Below are positions 22,626 through 32,619 of a DNA stretch of 50,203 nucleotides, piece after piece. Under the pieces are notes generated by a model, which had not been told where the DNA came from, searched no databases, and saw only the letters and a list, made by a program, of their open reading frames with translations. Within the stretch, counting starts at the first letter, position 1. Every line of letters begins with the position of its first letter. Source of the DNA: Pelargonium nanum (lineage: Eukaryota; Streptophyta; Magnoliopsida; Geraniales; Geraniaceae). A program made the position numbers and the translations under genes. Location: positions 1-50,203 of the forward strand of contig JAYMTF010000141.1 in assembly GCA_036897485.1 (NCBI GenBank), given 5' to 3'.

Positions 22626-25190
22626 ATGACTCTCAGTTCACCTAAAGGGCCTCCTTTGATGATTTCTGTCCCACGTCGCCTTTCTTCCATTTTAGTCACC
22701 ATTGGAGGATTGTCATTGTTCTTATTTTTTGCTTCTTGGCTTTTGCTCTCGTATCCAATAGGTTCCACGGTTCGCGGATTCTTCTATGATAATTCGAACA
22801 AAGTTGACCATTTCCCCAGGGACAATCAAACCATAGGTGATTTTCAACTTAATGATAAAGTAGATAAAGTGTCATCTAGTTTTAGCCCGTCAGAGTCTGT
22901 GAGTTTATCTGGTGCACCAATTGCTGCACAAACTGAGAAAACAGTGGACCGGCCTGCAGAGGATCTTGTAGTTTCTTCTGATTTGACAAAAGAAAATGAG
23001 GTGGATACTACTTCTGTTTCATCCAACGTCACTGTGGATGTCAAAATTATTGAAACTCCTTCTCCAGGTCTGCAACATAATGCCGATATTATGGATAGGG
23101 AATCAAATGATACCACCACTGTCGTCTCTTCTGATTCCAAATCAGGATCTATTCAAGATCTGTCTCCTCTGCCCAGTAACGCTAAGAATGGTTCAGTTGA
23201 TTCAGGTACCCTTTTCCACTCTTAAATGTTTTCATCCAAAAACTACCATTCATTTGTCATTATATTGGATGCTTGTTATGAATATATTTGTTAGATGTTT
23301 ACAAAATATATCTACATGTTTGCTTGCACTTGCTGTCCTTTAATTGTTTCCTATTCTACCTAGGTTCTCATTGACGTTTTTCATATCTCACTATTAGGCT
23401 GTGATTTGTACCATGGAAATTGGTTTTATGATCCAGCTGGACCATTATACACGAACAACACATGCCCTGTCATGACGCAGATGCAAAACTGCCAGGGAAA
23501 TGGGAGGCCTGACAGGGAATATGAGTATTGGCGATGGAAGCCGTTTCAATGTGATCTCCCTCGTTTTGATGGTAGAAAGTTTCTGGAGTTGATGAGAGGA
23601 AAGACACTTGCTTTCGTTGGTGATTCAGTTGCTCGAAATCAAATGGAATCACTTCTGTGCCTTCTCTGGCAGGCAAGTATCCAAACTTACTATAATTTTT
23701 CTCCAAAATATGATTGGAACAATTTGCTCTGGAGGACCCTCTATATCATTTGTTTTATTGACATATATTAGTTCTATAAGATAGTCAATGAACAAGGACA
23801 GTCTAGCCTCCCAGGAGATTATTGTTGTAGCTCTAGTTAAGAGCAAAATTTTCATTGGCTTATGCTATGTTTTGATGCATTCATCGTTTCCTTTCTCTAT
23901 TTGGTTTGAAGTTCGTTACACTTTAAATTGTAAAATGCAATTATAGCCTTTCGCAGGCTTCTAAACTAACATATTATGCAAGCCGTGGTCTTGATGATTG
24001 GCATTTTAGGATCCTCAAAGAGTCATTGCTCCCGGTGTTCTACTCCAGGCCTAGGATTGAACTTTGGCCAATTCTATCCTAGCCAAGCCGAGTTTTGTCG
24101 CCAAATCCTCTTTTCACAGTGTGTCATCCCTTCTTGTAGAGCTAAATGTTTTCCTTCATATTTCCCTGCACCAACATACATGGCTGGTTTGGGCCTTGCA
24201 GGCCAGGTTCCAGCATCTTATGAAGTGCCAGGTGATGATGAATGATGTTTATTGGTTCCTGTATCACACATTAAGTTGTTTTTTCATAGACGAGGTGTGT
24301 TTTTGGGTGTGTTACTTGGAGATTTACATCCATTATTCTGGGATAGTCTTTTTCTGAAATCTATTTTGGGTTATTTTCAGGTAGAAGTTCCCAAAAATCG
24401 CGGGAAAAAGAGAATGCAGCGATGGCAATTTAGGTCGACCTCTACAATGATTGTTCGTATATGGTCTTCGTGGCTAGTCCACAGGACATCTGAAAAGTTT
24501 AAAAATGCTCCAGAGGGCGTGGATAAGCTACATCTTGATGCTCCCGATGAGTTCGTCATGGACTTGATCCCAACTGTTGATGTGATTGTTCTTTCTTCTG
24601 GTCACTGGTTTGCCAAGCAATCTGTTTACATATTGAACAATGAGATTGTAGGGGGACAGTTGTGGCGGCCAAAGAAGTCTCGCCGTATGAAAGTTAACAA
24701 TGTGGAAGCATTTGGTATATCTGTTGAGACAGCTCTCACAGCTATAGTTACACATCCAAATTACACCGGGGTGACCATTGTGCGTTCCTTTTCACCCGAT
24801 CATTACGAGGGTGGAGCATGGAATACTGGTGGATCATGCACCGGGAAGGTGAAGCCTCTCGCGCCTGGAAAATTGGTAGAAAACGGCTTTACAAATATAA
24901 TGCACAAGAAACAGGTAATGGGTTTCAATCATGCAATTAAGAAGACAACAAATAAATCAAAGTTGAAGCTAATGGACATTACAGAAGCTTTCGGGTACCG
25001 ACATGACGGGCATCCCGGTCCATACCGTAGCCTTGACCCGAACAAGATAACGAAGCGCAGAGCAGATGGAAAGCCCCCGCCGCAGGATTGCTTACACTGG
25101 TGCTTGCCGGGTCCAGTTGATACCTGGAATGAACTTGTGCTGGAAATCATCAGGAGAGAATTTGAAGGAAAGAAAGGTATTTCCAGCTGA
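22626..25190 (+). CDS. TBL17: TBL17/YLS7-type polysaccharide O-acetyltransferase (PMR5N + PC-esterase)
   Basis: Three exons: 22626-23205, 23398-23672 and 24381-25190, giving 554 aa. The N-terminus is cytosolic, with one signal-anchor (about residues 22-44, LVTIGGLSLFLFFASWLLLS), so it should be a type II Golgi protein. A Ser/Thr/Val-rich stem of about 145 residues follows. The PMR5N domain starts at CDLYHGNW (about residue 195) and leads to the catalytic GDS motif in FVGDSVARNQMESLLCLLW. The second catalytic motif, DXXH, is in DCLHWCLPGPVDTWNE near the C-terminus. The strongest match I recall is Arabidopsis YLS7 (VEVPKNRG, WFAKQSVYI, FSPDHYEGGAWNTGG). TBL proteins acetylate wall polysaccharides; the substrate of this branch is not established by sequence. 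Intron 2 has a GC donor (CAG|GCAAGT) with a normal AG acceptor. A decayed relative lies 1.3 kb upstream. Confidence 0.93.
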
Positions 25191-25663
25191 GATTTATTAT
25201 AATTTCCATGTGTATTGAGGACCAAGCTTTCTTGTGATTCTGTAACGTAATCTTTAATTTAGCTTAGGTTAGTTCAAATGTTGTATTCAATTATCAAAAT
25301 CTCATTTGTAATTATTTGAAATTTGGCTAACATTTGTTCGTAAAAATTAATGAAAATGATCATTTGACATATGACAGTTGAAGGCTTGAAGCTTCCTATG
25401 TTAAAATTGTTCACAGCTCCTGTCTGTCTGGAAATAAGATTTTCGCATATCCACTTTAGAGTCCACGTGTTGATAATCTAAAGGTGACAAAGTGGGCACA
25501 CAATAAAACAAGAAACACAGGATCGCGCCTTCTTCCTTTAATTTTATCATTTTGTGGGGCCAGAATTTGAAATTCAAATATAACAATAACATATGGTTCT
25601 CAGAAAAGTATCTAATGCTGAGGGGAGGCAAGCATCATTAAAAACAAATCCTTAACAACCGCT

Positions 25664-25675
25664 CCTCAACGGTCC
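25664..25675 (+). promoter_or_regulatory. MSA-like (M-phase activator) core upstream of MAP65-3
   Basis: CCTCAACGGTCC contains the AACGG core of the mitosis-specific activator bound by three-repeat MYBs. It deviates from the full consensus at one flanking base. It lies about 180 bp before the inferred leader-intron donor, where a promoter element would be expected. Family knowledge: cytokinesis genes of this class are usually controlled through MSA elements. Confidence 0.45.
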
Positions 25676-25893
25676 TTTTTTTCTTCCTTTTGTTTGGGGC
25701 CAAAAAAATTTAAATTCCACTTTTCTCCATCCAGATTTCAAATCAACCATTTCCCGGAAAATCTCTTTCTTCTTTCTTACTCGGGAAAATTTCATCTCCT
25801 GAAAGAAAATTTCCAGTGAGACACAAAATTATCGCCTCTTCAGGTTTGTCGTCTGATCTACTTCAGTTTCATTTTTTTTTTTTTATGTTTAGT

Positions 25894-25903
25894 GGGCGGG
25901 AAA
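25894..25903 (-). promoter_or_regulatory. E2F-type site near the start of the MAP65-3 leader intron
   Basis: GGGCGGGAAA reads TTTCCCGCCC on the minus strand, a full match to the plant E2F consensus TTTSSCGC. It sits about 50 bp inside the inferred leader intron. Binding is not shown. Confidence 0.4.
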
Positions 25904-26910
25904 GGAAAGAATGGAACTCTACTCCAGAAATGGAAGCCTTGTTGGCTCATACTAAATTGAGCTATTTTCAACCATTTTTAGATATGCACTCGTATTTTCC
26001 TTTTTTTTCTTTTCATAAGGACTTTGGATCTGGAATTATTGGAGTTGATTTGTTATTGGCGCTGGGTGTTGTATAAAGAACCGGTTTGTAATTTTGTTGG
26101 TAATACTGTAAAGATGCTAGTTAGTATGATTGAGATTCAAATGCTGTGCTCTTTTTTAATTGCTAGCTTAATTTGAATTTAAATCTTTGGAGGCTTTTAA
26201 TTCCCCCTAAATTTTGTCCAGATATTCAGATCAATCTTGTACAAACAAAATTTGGGGGTGGCTTTAGAGTTTCTGTTGTTTTTTTAACTCTGGAACCCTT
26301 GTGATGTGAATTTAGGGTTTGTTGTGGGATTTGAGTAATTTGAATGCCTTAAGCTAGTTCTGTGCCTTGTAATACCGTGAACTGTAGCGCGGCACTGAAA
26401 TGAAGTGTGTGAATGAATGTGAGTTTACAGGTGTTAATTGAGTTGCTGCATCTATATTCTATATTTGATTACATCATTTTTATTGCTTTCCCATTCCAGA
26501 CCACCTGTTGAGTGTTGACTAGGTTCATGGTGGAAAAGTTGTGGTAAGCAATGAAATGGAAATGGATTGTGTAAGTGTGCATTAGGCCATTGCTTCTCTA
26601 CAGATGTCTTTGGGTTGTATTTTTGTTTCCACTCCAGTCCAGTCCACATGAGGGGACTGAGAACATCAACGAAATCAAATTTGAGTTATCTGGGGTTTAT
26701 AGTCCATCAATGTTAATTATTATCATAATTTGAAAAGTAGTGTGGTGAGGGGTTGGATTGCGTATTGGTTTGTTTATTTATACTTTTGCTTTTATTTTTT
26801 AGTCTGGAACTATAATTCTTTCTGTTGTTATACAATTGAAGATGTCTAATTATTATTGGAAACATTTGATAACGAGATGAATGTTTTTGGGCAGGTACAA
26901 TCGATCCAAC

Positions 26911-29900
26911 ATGTCCAATCTCCAAAATGATCCACTTTTGCAAGTGGAAACAACATGTGGATCACTTCTCTACGAACTTCAGGTTCTTAAACAACCTTTT
27001 ATTGCCCCTTTTGCATTATGATTTATGAATATATCAAGTTCTAGTGTTCTTGCCTTTATCTTTTGATACTAAGCTAATTTTTTTTCCTGCTCCATTTCAA
27101 AATTAGATTATATGGGATGAAGTTGGGGAGACTGACACTGATAGGGATAAAATGCTGCTTGAGCTTGAACAAGAGTGTCTAGAAGTATACAGAAGAAAAG
27201 TAGATCGAGCAAATCGGTGCAGAGCTCAGCTAAGACAGGCGATTGCTGATTCTGAAGCAGAACTTGCGGCTATTTGTTCTGCAATGGGGGAGCGACCAGT
27301 GCACATTAGGCAGGTTGTTATAGATGTTTTTTGTTTTGTTTTTGAATTGTGATAATTGGTGACCGGTATAGAAGTGCCAATTACTCATTTCTTTACCGGG
27401 TATATTTATTTTTGGATTGTGGTTTAAACTTCTGGTTTGACCTGGTCCAATTTGAATGAGAAACAAACAACACAGGAAGTTGATTTAATGCTCTAAAGTA
27501 GGTGAACTAGTGTGTGATAACAAAATTCTCTTAGTGGGAAATCAGTGAATGGTTTAAGGTAGACCATTACCATCCATGCATGTAAAGGAGAGTAGTGACA
27601 ATAGCACTAACAACCACTGCTAGAATGAAGTTTGTATGAAAACAAGTGAATATTGCTGCTCATTATTTTATATAATTGCTATGATGCAGGAAATTAATTT
27701 GTTCAAAGTTTGGTAAGTCTACTGAATTGCAATTTATGGTACTTGTTTTTGTCTTTTCCAGTCAGATCAACCTGCAGGAAGCTTGAAAGAAGAGCTCAGG
27801 TTAATCCTTCCACAACTAGAGGAGATGCATAAAAGGAAAACAGAGAGAAGAAATCAGTTCCTTGAAGTTCTAGAACAGATACAGAAGATCTCAAATGAGA
27901 TATATAAATCCGGAGAATGTATTCCTTCTAAAATTGTTGTGGATGAAACTGATTTATCCATGAGAAACCTTGAAGAATTGCACAAGAAGCTCCATGCACT
28001 TCAACAAGAAAAGGTTGATTTTTTTATTTATTATTCTTATTATTTTTTTTGCTTTGTTATCAAATTTTAGTGATTTCCTGTTAATATTCTTCTTTAACCA
28101 ACCTAAATTTATCTCCCGGCAGATGGAGCGACTGAAGCAGGTCCAGGAGCACCTGAATACTCTCAATTCTCTCTGCTTAGTCCTTGGCATGGATTTCATA
28201 CTCACGCTTAGTGAGGTTCATCCCAGCTTAAGTGATTCAGAAGGGCCAAAAGACATAAGTGATGAGACTATTGATCAGTTAGCTGCTGCAGTACAAAAAC
28301 TTCGGGAGGTTAAGTTACAGAGAATGCAGAGGGTAAATTGTGGATTGGGATTATTTTCAGTTTGTCTCAGTTCAAAATCTTTGTTCTTTAGTTGACCATA
28401 GTGACCCTGTATGACATCATTGCAGCTCCAAGATCTAGTAACCTCCATGTTGGAGCTGTGGAATCTTATGGATACACCAATTGAAGAGCAGCAGATGTTT
28501 CAGAATGTCACCTGTAATTTAGCTGCGTCAGAACAAGAAATTACTGAACCTAACACACTTTCTGTTGATTTCATTAACCATGTGAGTTATATACGATTCA
28601 AACTGGACTGTTTTGCACTTTTATCCCACCTCTTGGTTTGTACTGTTGGGACAAACCAGATGCACTGTTCTCTAGTCTTATAGAAAATAAATTTATAATA
28701 TGCAGGTTGAGGCAGAAGTGTCACGGCTGGAAGAGTTAAAAGGAAGCAAGATGAAAGAACTTGTTTTGAAGAAAAGGTCCGAGCTAGAAGAATGTTGTAG
28801 GAGGACACATTTGGTTCCAGAAGCAGATAGTTCAATGGATATTGTCATTGAAGCTATAGATTCTGGTAATTTTTTTTTCCCCAGCTACAAGTAGTGTTCC
28901 TCCTCTCATATGGAAACAGTCTCTCTGCGAAAGCAGGGGCAAGGCTGTGTACATGAATGGGAGCCTCATGCACTGGGAGGCTCTTCAAGGTTCCTACTCT
29001 CGTATCTATATAACCTCTAATACGTGTCTGCATCATCTATTTTGATGGCAGGAGCTGTAGACCCTGCTCATGTCCTTGAGCAAATTGAGCTTCAGATTGC
29101 TAAGGTTAAAGAGGAAGCTTTTAGCAGGAAAGAAATACTAGAAAAGGTTGAGAAGTGGTCAGTTGCTTGTGATGAGGAGTGCTGGCTTGAGGAGAACAAC
29201 AGGGTTTGTGTTCTCATATTCTCTTGATCTCTCTCTCTCTCTCTCTCTCAACTGTGACTGCTGGTGCTTGTTCAGGATGAAAATCGATACAATGCTGGAA
29301 GAGGTGCTCATCTTACTCTCAAGCGTGCTGAGAAAGCTCGTACATTGGTTAATAAGCTTCCAGGTATGTGCTACATAGCCATTGAAGCATGTATCCGTAT
29401 AACATACGTAGAAGGTCAAATTTGTTCAGAAAAATGGCAGCATCAAAGTTTGTTTTTAATCAAGAACCTGTAATACTCAGCTGCATAAACTTTGTAGATA
29501 CTTGTTTTAGGTTTTCAAAACTTGATAAAACATGCTCTGCTTTAGTTGTTGAGTTTTCACAAGAAGATAATGGATCTTAGGGCACATTCTTTCATAAGTG
29601 CAGCCCTTTGACAACCAACTAGTCTAGTCTGTTGATAGTATAGTTCCATTGCCTTTTCTCTCTCGAAATAAAAGTTATTGTTTCCAGCACTATTTGTGTA
29701 CTCATTTGTATAATTTTTGGACAGCAATGGTAGAGGCATTGGCTTCAAAAGTTATCACATGGGAGAAGGAGAGAGGTACTGAGTTCGTATATGATGGTGT
29801 AAGTATTTCACTTATACCTCAAATAGTGTTGAACGTATTGGTTTCATCCTTTTACATTTCAGTGAGTTACTTTTATGCAAATTCGTCTAAATTGTTTCTT

Positions 29901-30914
29901 GTTATTACTTTTGTCCAGGTCCGTCTACTGTCTATGCTCGAAGAGTATAATATATTACGAGAAGAGAAAGAGCAAGAACGCCGTAGACTAAGGGTATGCT
30001 GTTATTCATTTTACTAAAAATGCATTTGTGTCTAATAGAGGACCTGTAATCCAGGACAAAAAGAAAATGCATGTAACACGATCTATTTATTCAGGACGAG
30101 AAAAAACTTCAAGGACAGCTGATAGCAGAACAAGAGGCACTGTATGGGTCAAAACCAAGCCCTTCAAAACCCCAGAGTGTAAAGAAAGGTCCTAGAATGT
30201 CTAGTGTGGGAGCAAGTGGCAGAAGACTTTCCCTCGGTAGCACAATGCATCAAACTCCTAAACCTGGAAGGAAGAGTGATCGAAGGCACCATGATGACCA
30301 ATCATATCATCACCGTGATGAAGGCGGTGCAGCTTATTTGGCCGGTAAGTTCCATTGCATCATCTGATTCTACTTCACTTAGTATTTACTATATTCTAAC
30401 TTATCTTCTTCATTTTCCTTATCAATTTGTTAATGTTATCGATGCAGCTAGGAGAGGGTCAGATCTACCCACCAAAAAACAGTCTTTTGGTGCTGCAAGT
30501 TGTGGTGAATTAGATTCATTCATGGCGCGGAAGCCATTAACAGCAACTACAAAAACCAACACGACAAATTTGAGGGATGATCTAAACACAACGCATAGTG
30601 AGACGTTGAAGAAAACAGTTATGGCTAATAACAATACGACATTCAGCACGCCTTTAAAGAAGACAACCTCTTTCATTGCAGACGAAGAGAACTGGACACC
30701 CAAGGCCATGTCCATTCCCATACCCTCTACACCTTCAACAATGTCTGTTCCAATGCAGACAGCTGCTACACCAGCCCCACCAGTTCCTTTTGTTGCAGCT
30801 AATCCAGTTGAAGAGGTTCCTGAAGAAACCGAATACTCATTTGAGGAGAGGAGAGCTGGTTTCATGATTCTCAAAACATTGCATCTAAATTCAGGTGTAC
30901 AAGTGATGATCTAG
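26911..30914 (+). CDS. MAP65-3: Microtubule-associated protein MAP65-3/PLEIADE type (PRC1/Ase1 family)
   Basis: Twelve exons: 26911-26982, 27107-27313, 27762-28013, 28123-28332, 28426-28581, 28706-28865, 29052-29203, 29276-29363, 29725-29798, 29919-29993, 30095-30344 and 30448-30914. They give 720 aa (Arabidopsis MAP65-3 about 707). The start [20 protein letters not shown] is the family's N-terminus. A long coiled-coil rod (about 25-460) follows with [10 protein letters not shown], the [13 protein letters not shown] signature and the microtubule-binding block [20 protein letters not shown] near residues 400-420. The C-terminal about 220 residues are basic, Ser/Thr/Pro-rich and probably disordered, with [30 protein letters not shown] and a terminal EYSFEERR box. 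Family knowledge: this isoform bundles antiparallel microtubules at the phragmoplast midzone, is needed for cytokinesis, and is controlled by mitotic kinases through the tail. The last residues after EYSFEERR differ from the Arabidopsis ones as I remember them. All junctions are GT-AG and phases agree. Confidence 0.95.
28911..28980 (+). mobile_element. Au-SINE-like 3' fragment in MAP65-3 intron 6
   Basis: The intron between exons 6 and 7 holds GGAAACAGTCTCTCTGCG, AAAGCAGGGGCAAGGCTG and GGGAGCCTCATGCACTGGG in order. I recognise this order as the body and 3' end of the widespread plant Au-type SINEs. The tRNA-like head is absent, so only a 3' fragment is present. It ends about 70 bp before the exon 7 acceptor. 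Confidence 0.6.
29228..29249. repeat. (CT)n microsatellite in MAP65-3 intron 7
   Basis: A run of about 11 CT units lies in the 72-bp intron upstream of exon 8 and forms its polypyrimidine-rich part. Length variation here could affect splicing of this very short intron. Confidence 0.85.
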
Positions 30915-32619
30915 TGTTAAGTATTGGCTAAACTGTTGTGGTTGGCTTCTCTGGTGTTGGTCAATTGTAATTGGCTATTTCCTTCCAATTTGTGTACATA
31001 GTCTACGAGCGTCCAACTGGAACTGGAACTGGAACTGGAACGTGGACTAGATTGATTCTGTCTTGTTTAATACTACGAGCTCATGCTTCTTTTTCTTTTC
31101 TGGTCTAAACCACAGGGTTCTTGAGCGGGCCTTTAACAAATTGGCACGTGGACTAAATTGACTCTGTCTTGTTTAATACTAGGAGCTTTTTTATTTTGGG
31201 GTCTAAACTGTGGAGTTCCTGAGCAGGCCCGCAAACTCGAGGTTGACACTTTGAAACCGTTTTACCACATTTAGATTAATCTACATTCAAGGGTAAATCA
31301 CAGTTAAAATTCATATTTTTTTCTGAGGACTATTTTGAGTGGATCAACTGCAAGCGCTTTTTCCACTCTCACAGTTTGTGTGGCCAAATGCGCCACTACT
31401 CTTGTTAAGTTCCAAACCATTGCATATGGTTTTGATCTATATAGTCTTAAAAGTTGAATGTTCAAATCTAAAAAACTGAATAGATATTGAAGAATACTAG
31501 GTTGAGTCAAGTGATGACCTGGTCTCAGGTAGTCATGAAGTTGAGCCAGACAGAGACAAAACATATTGCGACAAATCAGGAAGAGCTCTTATTTTATTAT
31601 TTGTTTAAGATTAAGCATTTGATCTTAAGAAAGAGGTTGTTAAATAATCAAGGGTTAACAGTAGTGAAGGAAGGGAAGGAGAGAATTAACAGTGGCATTA
31701 ACAGTAGATTTGTGAAAATAAAAGGGCAATTAGCTATAAAACCTATAGTCAACTTTAATTTCACTGAAAAGACAAAGAACATGTCAGTAGTTGGGAAAAT
31801 GGCATGCCTCCAATGTCCCCTTTACAGCTTTAAATTAATTATTATTGTTGTTATTTTTTGCCTAAGCTTTAAAATATTTCAATGGCAATTTAAAAATGGA
31901 GAAGCTTTTTTCTTTTCCCAAATTTCCATATTTTGGTATTATTCAATTTACTACTACTACCTCTCTGTCATTTATTAAATCACTATTTTATTTTAGATTA
32001 AATTTCCAAGACGGACGTGAACCTTTTTCTTAACCATAATTTATACTTTCAATTTTGCAATTATAATATTCATAATTAATTTAAATTTCGCAATATTTAA
32101 CTACTATTCGTTTTGCAATTCAATTAATTAATTATTTTTCTCCTTCAATTTTCTACTTTATTTATTTATTTCTACTCCTCCTTTTCCTGCAAAACCCTAA
32201 ATTCATCCCACCTGCAGAAATTCTGAAATTACGCCTAAAATCTGCATTTTTTTCTTGTAATTTTTGTGTGTTCTTGGTAATTTTTTTTGGTGGGAGTGAG
32301 TGTCACTTGTGCGCTCTCTGCAAGCATGTAAAAAACAGTATCTGCTACTGTAAGCAAAACCCAGCTGTTGCAAATGTACCATAGATTTTTGATCGTTGAA
32401 AGTTTCCTATTTTTTTGAATTGATTCTTCAAATTTCTTGGGGTTTTAGTTGTATTTTATTTCGATTTTTGTTAGTTTTTCTGGGTTCTTCTATTTTGTAT
32501 TGCAATTGATTCCACTCGTCAAAATTTAAGATTTTTTTTTGTTGGGTTCCAAGAAAAGTTTGCATTTTGAATGGGCGGGCTTTTGGGTTTGTAGGGATTT
32601 AGAGGTTTTTTTTTTTGGT
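30915..32619. other. MAP65-3 3' region and AHL promoter/5' UTR
   Basis: The first 130 bases are the MAP65-3 3' UTR. A (GGAACT)n-type run and a 106-bp duplication follow (31015-31235). From about 31980 the sequence becomes AT-rich with many ATTTATT blocks, then pyrimidine-rich, with a T-rich leader just before the AHL start. No gene is supported. The ORF at 31487-31978 has no family match. Confidence 0.55.
31015..31235 (+). repeat. Short hexanucleotide run and 106-bp tandem duplication
   Basis: Five units of AACTGG/GGAACT type occupy about 31016-31040. Two copies of a block starting CGTGGACTA then follow at 31041 and 31147. They share ATTGA-TCTGTCTTGTTTAATACTA-GAGCT and a GGTCTAAAC ... GTTC-TGAGC-GGCC end. 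The copies differ by several substitutions and small gaps, so the duplication is not recent. Confidence 0.8.

Larger units (their letters stand above)
25191..26910 (+). other. TBL17 3' end, MAP65-3 promoter and 5' leader intron
   Basis: The left part holds the TBL17 3' UTR. A probable first non-coding exon of the MAP65-3 gene ends at 25843 (TTCAG|GTTTGT), and the acceptor GGGCAG|GTACAA at 26894 rejoins the leader 16 nt before the ATG. This gives a leader intron of about 1.05 kb. Cell-cycle-type motifs in this interval are listed separately. No coding gene is seen. Confidence 0.5.

Noticed and set aside
30422..30874. 150-codon minus-strand ORF across the last MAP65-3 exon
   Set aside because: Shadow of the Ser/Thr/Pro-rich tail; the sense frame is clearly conserved and spliced.
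31487..31978. 163-codon ORF between MAP65-3 and AHL
   Set aside because: Low-complexity AT-rich translation, no start context, no domain, and no splice partners.
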